Virus record (IMG/VR): IMGVR_UViG_3300032736_000613
Span: 1 to 37,470 of that record
Source: a virus
DNA length: 37,470 nucleotides
Direction: 5' to 3' (one strand)
Every line of letters starts with the position of its first letter. Position 1 is the stretch's first letter. This document shows positions 25,737-32,026 of this stretch, one piece after another. The notes beneath the pieces were generated by a model. The model saw only the letters and a list, made by a program, of their open reading frames with translations. It was not told the DNA's origin and did no database searches. Both the position numbers and the translations under genes were made by a program.

Positions 25737-27233
25737 TTATGGTTTGATAGTACCGTATGTAGCTAGTCGTAGAGATGCAACGCCCATATTATTAGCCTCC
25801 TCCCCCAATAGAACTAAATTGGAAGCGTATTGCAAACTACGCGCAAAAGTACTGTTAAGTTGGTCGAGTTTTGCAACTATAGATTTTGAGGTGTTAGCCG
25901 CAGTTGTTTTGGAGGAGATTTCAATTTCTTTAGTCTGTTTATTGATATCAGCTAATTGTTCAGTCAGATCGGCTACTCCAGAATCCTCTTTATTAGTACC
26001 AGCAAGTGACGCCATTTCTTTTGATGCTTTAGCTAAGCGGCTGGCGACATAAACACCAAGCGCCGTTGAAGCAACGATACCAACAACTTTTACCCAGGGG
26101 ATGGGAATTGCTGTAGCTATTTTAGCTGCCGCTAGCCCAACGGCTAACCCTCCAACAATATTCCCAGTACCACCTGTGTCCAGACTTTTTTGGAGAGAGT
26201 TAAAAATACCCTCTAACCACACAGACGCCATACTAGCAGCCGTAAGAAGTTTTAATTGAATGCCTATTGCTATAGTAGACATTTTTTGCTGTAAAGAGAG
26301 CAAAGAAACCGAATCACTTGCGTCCTTCACGGCTTTGTCATTAAGGTCGCCAATACCACCCGCAACAACTCTTTGTAGGGCATTCAAAGAATCTATAGAA
26401 ATACCAAGAACATCCGCGATAGCTTGGAAAGCTGGTTGGTTGCCTTGACCTGACGATGGCAGCATAGCGGCTATGTTCGAAATAGCCTGAAACAATTTTC
26501 TATTTACTTCAACTGAAGACTCTCTTCCAGTAAATTGAACCCCCGCCTGAGCAGCAAGAACTAAACCTTCTGTTCCCGTGGTCAAACTGGATATCAACTC
26601 TGCAATTTCAACAGACAATTCGCTGTTTTTGTTGATTAAACTCATTCGCGCACGCGAGACATTCGCAGCAAACTCCGGTCCAAGTTCTACACCAGCCTGA
26701 CGAGTCTTAACTTTAACAGCAAGAAGCGCATTAACAAGAGAATCAGAAGCATTTTTATTTGCAATGTTAGTCCCGGCAACAGTTTTTGCCAATTGTATAG
26801 AAGATTCATGTGATAAGCCAAGGGCTTCTGTATTCTCCCTAACAAACGACATATAGGCAATATTATCTAATCCAAGCTTCTTAAATTGCGTGGAGAGTTT
26901 TATTGAGTCAGTTTTTAATGCTGACTGTCCTATTGTTGCAGCGTCTTGCCACGCGGAAATTGTTTGTTCAAGCGATGCACCAGTCTCTACACCCATTCTA
27001 GCAGCAGCTGTAATATTTTTTTCGGTTGCTAGATTAAATTGCGAAAGCGTGGTTACTAATGCATGTTGGCTACGAACTGCGGATTTCATTCCGTCAAAAA
27101 GCACACCTCTTAGAGAGGTAACAGCAAGAGTTAGTAGGGGGATTGCTGACCGCAGCTTCTCCATCTCTTTTTTGCTATTGGCAATAGCCCTTAAAAGCTC
27201 TGCGTTGCTTATGTCTTTCGTTTTAGCTGCCAT
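25737..27233 (-). CDS. Tape-measure protein, gp29-like (498 aa)
   Basis: The protein is strongly helical and Ala/Ser/Leu-rich, with almost no strands. N-terminal heptad-like stretches (ISNAELLRAIANSKKEMEKL) are followed by long helices. A hydrophobic stretch at about residues 355-395 (GGLAVGLAAAKIATAIPIP, VGIVASTALGVYVA) could form one or two membrane-inserting helices, as in tape measures that enter the host membrane. A second coiled coil follows (ADLTEQLADINKQTKEIEIS). Position upstream of the tube-cap gene, as T4 gene 29 precedes 48, supports the role. T4 gp29 is 590 residues. Fully helical, 498 residues would span about 75 nm, suggesting a tail shorter than T4's. Confidence 0.72.
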   Translation of the reverse strand: MAAKTKDISNAELLRAIANSKKEMEKLRSAIPLLTLAVTSLRGVLFDGMKSAVRSQHALVTTLSQFNLATEKNITAAARMGVETGASLEQTISAWQDAATIGQSALKTDSIKLSTQFKKLGLDNIAYMSFVRENTEALGLSHESSIQLAKTVAGTNIANKNASDSLVNALLAVKVKTRQAGVELGPEFAANVSRARMSLINKNSELSVEIAELISSLTTGTEGLVLAAQAGVQFTGRESSVEVNRKLFQAISNIAAMLPSSGQGNQPAFQAIADVLGISIDSLNALQRVVAGGIGDLNDKAVKDASDSVSLLSLQQKMSTIAIGIQLKLLTAASMASVWLEGIFNSLQKSLDTGGTGNIVGGLAVGLAAAKIATAIPIPWVKVVGIVASTALGVYVASRLAKASKEMASLAGTNKEDSGVADLTEQLADINKQTKEIEISSKTTAANTSKSIVAKLDQLNSTFARSLQYASNLVLLGEEANNMGVASLRLATYGTIKP

Positions 27234-27655
27234 TATAGTATTTCCTTACTAACCCCTATTATATGTAGCCCGGAAATATACTTTGTATTATAGGTTCTGA
27301 CGACACCTCCTAAGTTTAGTTGGGTTAGCTTGGCAAGGCTCTTATACGAGATAGCCCCTGGTTTGAGTTTTCCAGCTGTTTTTATAATTTTATACCTACT
27401 TCTGACATCTAGTTTGTGCAGAGCAATACCAGTTATGTACAGCTGACCATCCTTGGAGAACCAATTAGGGTTCACAAACAAAATAAAGGGAGAAGGGTCA
27501 GTAGCCAGAGGAGCACTATATCTGAACACTGCTAATGATCCAAAATCATAATCTGGGGAATTAGGGATAACTTCAAGCGGTGTTTTGAGGAAAGGGACCA
27601 GAAACTTGAGTTTTAGAAAAAAACCCTGAAATAATTTTTTTATTGTGGTTGCCAT
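27233..27655 (-). CDS. Uncharacterised small tail-operon protein (140 aa)
   Basis: The gene starts the long minus-strand tail operon and shares TAATG with the tape-measure gene. The N-terminus is basic and hydrophobic (TTIKKLFQGFFLKLKFLVPF). The middle has FRYSAPLATDPSPFILFVNP, a strand, then DGQLYITGIALHKLDVRSRY. The pattern F-x-Y...P...DG.YI.GI.LH.L...R weakly resembles phage proteins annotated as DNA-end-protector or similar structural proteins, but I do not claim homology. Given its place before the tape measure it may be a tail assembly or hub-associated factor (a T4 gp28-like slot). Confidence 0.6.
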   Translation of the reverse strand: MATTIKKLFQGFFLKLKFLVPFLKTPLEVIPNSPDYDFGSLAVFRYSAPLATDPSPFILFVNPNWFSKDGQLYITGIALHKLDVRSRYKIIKTAGKLKPGAISYKSLAKLTQLNLGGVVRTYNTKYISGLHIIGVSKEIL

Positions 27656-27731
27656 CGGGACTCTTAATATATATTATATTTAAGTTTGAGCTAGTTAATG
27701 CTTGTTCTTGATTCTTGTTTTTCTTTTCTTT
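27656..27731. promoter_or_regulatory. Divergent A/T-rich intergenic region, candidate promoters
   Basis: This 76-base gap separates the divergent starts of the 140-residue gene (minus) and a small plus-strand gene. It is the most A/T-rich spot nearby, with TAATATATA at 27665-27673 (TATATATTA on the minus strand) and a T-rich tract before the plus-strand ATG. The same nine-base string also lies upstream of the core-like gene at 35478-35486. It is not a match to the T4 late element TATAAATA, so the promoter assignment is only suggestive. Confidence 0.35.
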
Positions 27732-28043
27732 ATGACTGATGACTTAGCCCTAAGTGAACTACTGGATCAGATAAACTATTGCTTATCCCTACAGTTCAAA
27801 GAAAAATGGAGACATCGGTTTAGTTCAAACTTCATCGACATTTTTCAAGATAGGATTCTACAGGGATTTAAATCTACGAAGGCAATAAAGCTGTCGTCTA
27901 TACTGTCGCTGTTCATAAAGAAACACGGGTATTCCCCAATAGAAGTATTTGATTTTTTCAAAGCAATAGAAGTAGAAATCTATTACCCGTTGATATACGA
28001 AGATAAGAAATTTATACTACAAAAGAAAAAGCTTAAACTGTAA
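27732..28043 (+). CDS. Small hypothetical protein (103 aa)
   Basis: The start chosen is the ATG at 27732; the frame continues upstream to a TTG at 27702, but the added residues (LILVFLFF) are a translated T-rich tract. The product is mainly helical, with patches LDQINYCLSLQFKEKWRHRF and SSILSLFIKKHGYSPIEVFD, followed by FFKAIEVEIYYPLIYEDKKF and a lysine-rich end. No motif is recognised. It is isolated: divergent from the tail operon, and its end overlaps the end of the convergent nuclease gene by 11 bases. Gene reality is supported by tight packing, not by homology. Confidence 0.6.
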   Translation: MTDDLALSELLDQINYCLSLQFKEKWRHRFSSNFIDIFQDRILQGFKSTKAIKLSSILSLFIKKHGYSPIEVFDFFKAIEVEIYYPLIYEDKKFILQKKKLKL

Positions 28044-28845
28044 AAGGCTCTAGTTTAGCCTTGCTTTCTTTTAGTTTTCTAGCAATCCGCTTTTTGCTAA
28101 TTTCTTCGTTGTAAAGCTCAATGTGGTTTCCGCCACCCATAATGGGGCATAACGCTTGGTAAGCGCACCAACCACAAAACATGTTACTTCTTGCGACGAA
28201 CTCGTCTTTTTTTTTCTTGCGGACTTCCCAGACCATCTTAGTGAGTTTGCGAATGCAACCCTGTAATGTGATTTTGGGGTATTGAATAGTGACAATTTTA
28301 TCCAAGTGCGGATAAAAATGCATCAAAGTAATCTTCTCGAAAGGAACTTTGTATAGGTGATGCACTGCGATAGCATACATCATCATTTGCGGATCGGTCA
28401 TCAAATCTCGTTTTGAAGATGGGCGTTTAGATGTCTTGTAGTCAATAACCAAGTACCCACCATCATTACCTTTAACAATCCTATCTATGATTCCATTTAT
28501 TGTTAAGTCTTTGGTTACCTTAACTAGGAATTTTTGTTCCGTGGAAACCGTGGTTGCACTCATTAAGGACTTATTAAACTTAATGAAGTTGGATATGCAA
28601 ATTGAAGTCTTAGCGCCACGCGCCGCATCAAAAGTATAGGTATCTTTTAGTTTTTTTGCAATCTCAAGTAGTGGTTTTTGAGTGGTATGTTCTACCCCAT
28701 CCTCAAATATCTTGTGGATGTACTGCCCGAACTGTGTGGCGTCGGATCCGGGATCCTCAAGGAAGTCCACATACTTGAATTTATACTTCAAGGGGCATTC
28801 CTGATAGACTTTAACCTTACTAGCCGAGACTCTATTTATGAACAT
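28033..28845 (-). CDS. Cas4/RecB-type PD-(D/E)XK nuclease with Fe-S cluster motif (270 aa)
   Basis: All elements of the Cas4/AddB-like exonuclease fold are visible in order: Cys17 in YQECPLKYKFKY, His44 in FGQYIHKIFE, Asp121 in GIIDRI, the catalytic D135-x-K137 in VIDYKTSK, Gln153 and Tyr157 in QMMMYAIA, and the C-terminal cluster Cys224, Cys227 and Cys233 in FCGWCAYQALC. Cys17 with the last three would bind a 4Fe-4S cluster that clamps the nuclease. Such enzymes trim DNA ends in recombination and repair. No CRISPR array or cas gene is present, so a phage recombination role is likely. A ribosome site (AGGTGG) sits 7 bases before the ATG. The start overlaps the divergent primase start. Confidence 0.85.
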   Translation of the reverse strand: MFINRVSASKVKVYQECPLKYKFKYVDFLEDPGSDATQFGQYIHKIFEDGVEHTTQKPLLEIAKKLKDTYTFDAARGAKTSICISNFIKFNKSLMSATTVSTEQKFLVKVTKDLTINGIIDRIVKGNDGGYLVIDYKTSKRPSSKRDLMTDPQMMMYAIAVHHLYKVPFEKITLMHFYPHLDKIVTIQYPKITLQGCIRKLTKMVWEVRKKKKDEFVARSNMFCGWCAYQALCPIMGGGNHIELYNEEISKKRIARKLKESKAKLEPFTV

Positions 28846-29824
28846 TGCGCTGCCACCTAAGATTATTAGAGACTATTTGGAGTCCAAGTTCAATGAAAGT
28901 TTGATAACGGACTCAAAAGAATTTAGAGTGAACTCTATTTTTGTATCTGATTACAAAAAAAAATTATACATCAACTTAAATACTGGATTTTGGATTGATT
29001 TTAAAGCAGGAGAGACCGGGAACTTCTATCAGTTAGTGGCGCACATTGAGAATATCTCCTACAAGCAAGCAGCACTATTAATAAGAAAAACAATATTCAA
29101 CTCTACTGGGATTTTGTTTGAGTTGGATACAAAGCAGGTCGAGCAGCCGATAGTTGTTGTGGACTCTATCAAAGAAGAAATGAAAAATTGGAAATTGGTT
29201 CTACCAGACAGAGATCTTACTTCACCCTTACTAGTTAAACGATTGGCAGCGAAATATGCAATCTCTAGGGGGTTCAATAAGCATCCATTCTTTGTTGGTG
29301 TGAAAGGGAGAACATTCTCGCGGCTGATAATCCCGTACTATGACAATGAGGAGTTTTTCTACTATCAGGCGCGGGCACTAAATGACCAAGAGCCACGGTA
29401 TCTAAACCCCAAGGTTAGCGAGAATGGTATTAAATCTTCTAACATTCTTTACCCTTATAACAAGGAGAAAAATTATGTGATTTTAACGGAGGGTGTCATG
29501 GACGCCATGTCTTTACAAGCCGTTGGATTTAATGCTACTTGCACTCACGGGTGCCATTTATCAATAGCACAAGCGAAAGAGATAAAAGGAAAGAATGTTG
29601 TTATCGCCTATGACAATGACGAAGCAGGTCGTATGGGCGCGAAGCAATCTCGATCACAGTTACTTCTTATGCGAAGCAATAAAATAGGCATACTGAAATG
29701 TCCACCTTCTTTTAAAGACTGGAATGACTTCTTCTGCACAGATAAAAATGTTCTTAAGGCATGGGTCAAAAGCAACATAAAAGCCTATACCTGGGACGCC
29801 AATATTATCGAACAATTATCTTAA
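28838..29824 (+). CDS. DnaG/gp61-type DNA primase with TOPRIM domain and cysteine-free zinc-ribbon region (328 aa)
   Basis: The central region has the primase-core phrase RLIIPYYDNEEFFYYQARA followed by RYLNPK, and the TOPRIM motifs TEGVMDAMSL (Glu218) and AYDNDEAGR (Asp259, Asp261), which coordinate the catalytic metals in RNA primer synthesis. The N-terminal 90 residues keep the layout of the DnaG zinc-ribbon domain (KKLYINLNTGFWIDFKAGET followed by NFYQLVAHIENISYKQAALL) but contain no cysteine at all, so no zinc can be bound in the usual way. The length is close to T4 gp61 (342). It would act with a replicative helicase not in this window. The gene stands alone on the plus strand and overlaps both neighbours: 8 bases with the divergent nuclease, 20 bases with the convergent gene. 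Confidence 0.86.
   Translation: MNIALPPKIIRDYLESKFNESLITDSKEFRVNSIFVSDYKKKLYINLNTGFWIDFKAGETGNFYQLVAHIENISYKQAALLIRKTIFNSTGILFELDTKQVEQPIVVVDSIKEEMKNWKLVLPDRDLTSPLLVKRLAAKYAISRGFNKHPFFVGVKGRTFSRLIIPYYDNEEFFYYQARALNDQEPRYLNPKVSENGIKSSNILYPYNKEKNYVILTEGVMDAMSLQAVGFNATCTHGCHLSIAQAKEIKGKNVVIAYDNDEAGRMGAKQSRSQLLLMRSNKIGILKCPPSFKDWNDFFCTDKNVLKAWVKSNIKAYTWDANIIEQLS
28853..28858 (-). promoter_or_regulatory. Ribosome-binding site of the nuclease, inside the primase gene
   Basis: AGGTGG on the minus strand lies 7 bases before the nuclease ATG at 28845. It falls within the coding region of the divergent primase gene, which fixes the nuclease start and shows that the head-to-head overlap is real rather than a misplaced start. 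Confidence 0.55.
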
Positions 29825-30971
29825 ACTTCGGAGTGTAAAATGTTTGTTCTACCACAGTATATCTCGCCTGCACTTCATACACTCCTCTGGACCCACCTAA
29901 GATATCATCCGAGTATTTCGGGGTAATACTTTTAGTGTCAAAATTGTACGATAGTGTGTTATCTGATGTTAGGACAGTGTTATCCTCAGTATCATCAAAG
30001 TCTTTAATCAAGACTCGGTTTGTAAACTCAGGACTATCGTTCAGTTTGAAAATCCTAAAGGAGGGTTCGGTTACAAGAGATCCACTCTCAAGAAGATTCC
30101 GCACATGAGCCCTAACACCCTCATTATCAACGGTAAAGAACACTTTGATTCTTATCTGCTGTTTTGAACCAACTTCAATGTACCGTGTAACCAACTCATT
30201 CTTTGTTGATATTTGAAGTGGTTCAGTGACCACTTGAACTTGCGCGTGGTCAAGTCGGAAGGTATTAATGTAGCACTGGGCTTTACTTCCAATAACATCT
30301 ACAACAGTCCAAATATCAATATTGTTTCCTGTCCCGGAGCAGGTTTGGAAATAGGCAGTTGATATGCTATTGTTTGGGGCACCACCTGGGAAACCACCAC
30401 CAAAAGCACCTCCAAACGGACCTAGCTCTACTTCAGGATCACTATTGAAAGGTGGTTCAACAGGGTCAATAGTTGTAGTTGTTGGCCAAAAAGCATCAGC
30501 ATTAATTAAAGCATCTGCCCCCGTATAAGGGGCACCATCAACCCCACCACCCCAAGTCCAGTAATACCCACCAGGAGTAAGGATAACAGCGAAGTGACCA
30601 TCTTTAACTTTAAAAATGTTAAAGCTTTGGTCAACTCCTTTGTAATCACTTTGAACTGGGCAAGCCGCAATGCCTGCATCTGGTCCGGTCCAAGTAGTAT
30701 TTATATTCTGGAACCGCGCTTTTAGAACCCCTGGTTTTGGAACTAACCCACGGACGGAACTAACGAGACCATAATTTGTAGCTCCTGCGCTTAAATTTAA
30801 ATATTGATCTGCGGTACCATATTGTGTGTCCGCAAACACATGGACAGAACAGACCTGATAAGGGTCTTGGTATACTCCATCCTTGATAAAATAGAAATCT
30901 AACTTGGTTGGGGTTAGAGGTGTGGGCTTTCTATTTCGTTCAATAACAACTGTTCTGTTAAATTTAGCCAT
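29805..30971 (-). CDS. Beta-rich virion protein of unknown family (388 aa)
   Basis: The gene follows the gp26-like/-1 frame unit on the minus strand, 5 bases after its stop. The product is beta-rich, has no signal peptide, and contains a Gly/Pro loop at about residues 188-206 (LGPFGGAFGGGFPGGAPNN). Its C-terminal third looks like one or two immunoglobulin-like sandwiches (FRIFKLNDSPEFTNRVLIKD, then VYEVQARYTVVEQTFYTPKF). It is probably a baseplate or tail surface protein; the location between gp26-like and tape-measure genes supports a tail role. T4 gene 27 occupies a comparable place, but I see no gp27 resemblance here, and the hub is better assigned to the 1070-residue protein. Confidence 0.62.
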   Translation of the reverse strand: MAKFNRTVVIERNRKPTPLTPTKLDFYFIKDGVYQDPYQVCSVHVFADTQYGTADQYLNLSAGATNYGLVSSVRGLVPKPGVLKARFQNINTTWTGPDAGIAACPVQSDYKGVDQSFNIFKVKDGHFAVILTPGGYYWTWGGGVDGAPYTGADALINADAFWPTTTTIDPVEPPFNSDPEVELGPFGGAFGGGFPGGAPNNSISTAYFQTCSGTGNNIDIWTVVDVIGSKAQCYINTFRLDHAQVQVVTEPLQISTKNELVTRYIEVGSKQQIRIKVFFTVDNEGVRAHVRNLLESGSLVTEPSFRIFKLNDSPEFTNRVLIKDFDDTEDNTVLTSDNTLSYNFDTKSITPKYSDDILGGSRGVYEVQARYTVVEQTFYTPKFKIIVR

Positions 30972-30976
30972 ATCTA

Positions 30977-31222
30977 TTATTTAGCATTACGAGCGCGATC
31001 AATTTGTTCTTTCTCTTCCTGCTTCTCCTTTATATAGGCAGACAGGAATGTCGTTCTCTCCTCCCCCGTTAGAGAAAGAACATCGTGAAAAGTAAACCCT
31101 AAATGATGCACCAAGAAATAGGCTTCTTGAGCTAGAGATTCAAACCTAACCTCTAGCTCGCTGTAAAAAAACCAGCTGTTATCGGTAGCTCTATGTCTTG
31201 CAGCTTTTGACAGGCGAGGCAA
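30977..31222 (-). CDS. -1 frame extension of the gp26-like gene (gp51-like position), probably made by frameshifting
   Basis: This frame is open from 31222 but its only possible upstream start is a TTG without a ribosome site, 70 bases inside the gp26-like gene. It is better explained as entered by a -1 ribosomal slip at 31165-31171, giving a 62-residue extension starting YSELEVRFESLAQEAYFLVH. The core (YFLVHHLGFTFHDVLSLTGE then ERTTFLSAYIKEKQ) has the A-Y-x-x-x-H-x-x-x-x-x-x-D-x-x-x-L-x-x-x-E-R pattern of the small proteins that follow the gp26-like gene in contractile injection systems and occupy the T4 gp51 slot. It ends in a charged helix. A role as a baseplate or hub assembly chaperone is inferred from position. 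Confidence 0.65.
   Translation of the reverse strand: MPRLSKAARHRATDNSWFFYSELEVRFESLAQEAYFLVHHLGFTFHDVLSLTGEERTTFLSAYIKEKQEEKEQIDRARNAK
31129..31159 (-). ncRNA. Frameshift-stimulating RNA hairpin
   Basis: On the minus strand the arms are GAGCTAGAGGTT (31159-31148) and AATCTCTAGCTC (31140-31129). They pair over 12 positions, eleven Watson-Crick and one G-U, around a seven-base loop. The hairpin begins five bases after the slippery heptamer, inside the usual 5-9 base spacing. The zero-frame stop TAG (31155-31153) is inside its 5' arm. It is a cis-acting mRNA element, not a separate transcript. Confidence 0.75.
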
Positions 31223-31995
31223 TCAAATTTGAAGCGCGTAACTAAACCATACCAGTTGTGGAACACTTTATCGCGCAGGAAGGCAAAGTCCCTTAAAGTT
31301 GTTTTCTGTAAAAATGCCCGTATTACCCTTTGTTCTTTGTATGGTCCAACTGACAATATAAGTTTTGGGATATTATCAATGGCTGACTCCGTTGTTTCGA
31401 AAAGTTGTTCGTGGGAGCACCTGGGCGACACAAAAGAAACTTCAATTTTAGAGTCTGGGAGTGTCACTTTTATCGGCTCAACAAAATCATCATCAGCGTA
31501 CTTCACAATGAAATCACTGATGTTGACATTAAGCTTATTACCCTGATGGCAAGAAGGGCAATCCACCTCAAATTCATACTTGTCGCCATAGGATATCTTT
31601 CGAAGCATAAACAAAATATAGTTTTTGTCTGCCAAGGTTAGAGAGTCGTAGTCAATACCCCTCATGCAGTCGCCAAATAAAGATTTAATCACTTTGGAAA
31701 CACCTGCATTAGTTGAAGCAGTTCGAAGTTTTCTTTCCTGCTCATACTTGAATGGAGTCAATTGCACTCGATCAGTGCCGTCCTTGTACGACTTTCCACG
31801 CGATGGCAGTTCAACTTCAAGCCAAGACTCCCCCTGTGGTACATTTTTTAGAAGAATGGCCAAAGCATCTTCAATTGATTGGTCTAAGACATTCTTGGGT
31901 TTGGCATTTGGTTCAGGCATGGAGACGGAGGAAGGATCTAATCCTTTCTCTTGAGCATATTCTTGAGCGAGTTCGATTAAAGTTTTTTGTGACAT
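31153..31995 (-). CDS. gp26: Baseplate hub assembly protein gp26-like, zinc-binding (280 aa)
   Basis: The middle and end match the T4 baseplate protein family to which gp26 belongs: LPSRGKSYKDGTDRVQLTPF, then DYDSLTLADKNYILFMLRKI and SYGDKYEFEVDCPSCHQGNK. Cys146 and Cys149 (CPSC) with Cys259 and Cys262 (CLAC) form a likely zinc site; the paired C-x-x-C motifs are usual in this family. T4 gp26 is 208 residues; here an extra N-terminal region (about 50 residues, with PEPNAKPK) is added. AAGGAA lies 7 bases before the ATG. The gene ends at a TAG within a frameshift-type hairpin, so about 277 residues would be shared with a longer fused product. Confidence 0.85.
   Translation of the reverse strand: MSQKTLIELAQEYAQEKGLDPSSVSMPEPNAKPKNVLDQSIEDALAILLKNVPQGESWLEVELPSRGKSYKDGTDRVQLTPFKYEQERKLRTASTNAGVSKVIKSLFGDCMRGIDYDSLTLADKNYILFMLRKISYGDKYEFEVDCPSCHQGNKLNVNISDFIVKYADDDFVEPIKVTLPDSKIEVSFVSPRCSHEQLFETTESAIDNIPKLILSVGPYKEQRVIRAFLQKTTLRDFAFLRDKVFHNWYGLVTRFKFDCLACQKLQDIELPITAGFFTAS
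31165..31171 (-). promoter_or_regulatory. Slippery heptamer T TTT TTT for -1 frameshifting
   Basis: In the zero frame of the gp26-like gene the codons read GGT TTT TTT ACA, so the seven T form X XXY YYZ exactly in register. A -1 slip re-reads the next codon as TAC and enters the downstream open frame, bypassing the TAG ten bases later. Together with the hairpin at 31129-31159 the arrangement is complete. Confidence 0.75.
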
Positions 31996-32002
31996 GGAAG
32001 GG

Positions 32003-32008
32003 TTCCTT
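32003..32008 (-). promoter_or_regulatory. Ribosome-binding site of the gp26-like gene
   Basis: AAGGAA on the minus strand ends 7 bases before the ATG at 31995. It is one of the clearer ribosome sites in the window, in contrast with the downstream operon genes, which mostly rely on stop/start overlap. Confidence 0.6.
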
Positions 32009-32010
32009 AC

Positions 32011-32016
32011 TATAAT
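32011..32016 (+). promoter_or_regulatory. TATAAT at the centre of an 11-base palindrome between divergent starts
   Basis: TATAAT is a perfect -10 hexamer on the plus strand within ACTATAATAGT (32009-32019), which is an inverted repeat around one central base. It sits between the gp26-like start and the helicase start. The upstream hexamer at about 17 bases is a poor -35 match, and the predicted transcript would begin almost at the helicase ATG. It could be a promoter or an operator; confidence is low. Confidence 0.3.
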
Positions 32017-32026
32017 AGTGAGGCTG

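Noticed and set aside
27698-27739. 13-codon leader peptide overlapping the start of the 103-residue gene
   Set aside because: It has an ATG and a stop overlapping the next start, but no ribosome site and a T-rich, non-distinct sequence; nothing shows attenuation.
28033-28845. Cas4 as evidence of a CRISPR-Cas locus
   Set aside because: No repeat-spacer array and no cas1, cas2 or effector gene is present; Cas4-like nucleases are common in phages on their own.
31994-32026. Earlier start (ATG at 31994) for the UvsW-like helicase
   Set aside because: It would translate the divergent promoter and ribosome-site region. The ATG at 32027 matches the N-terminus expected for the family.
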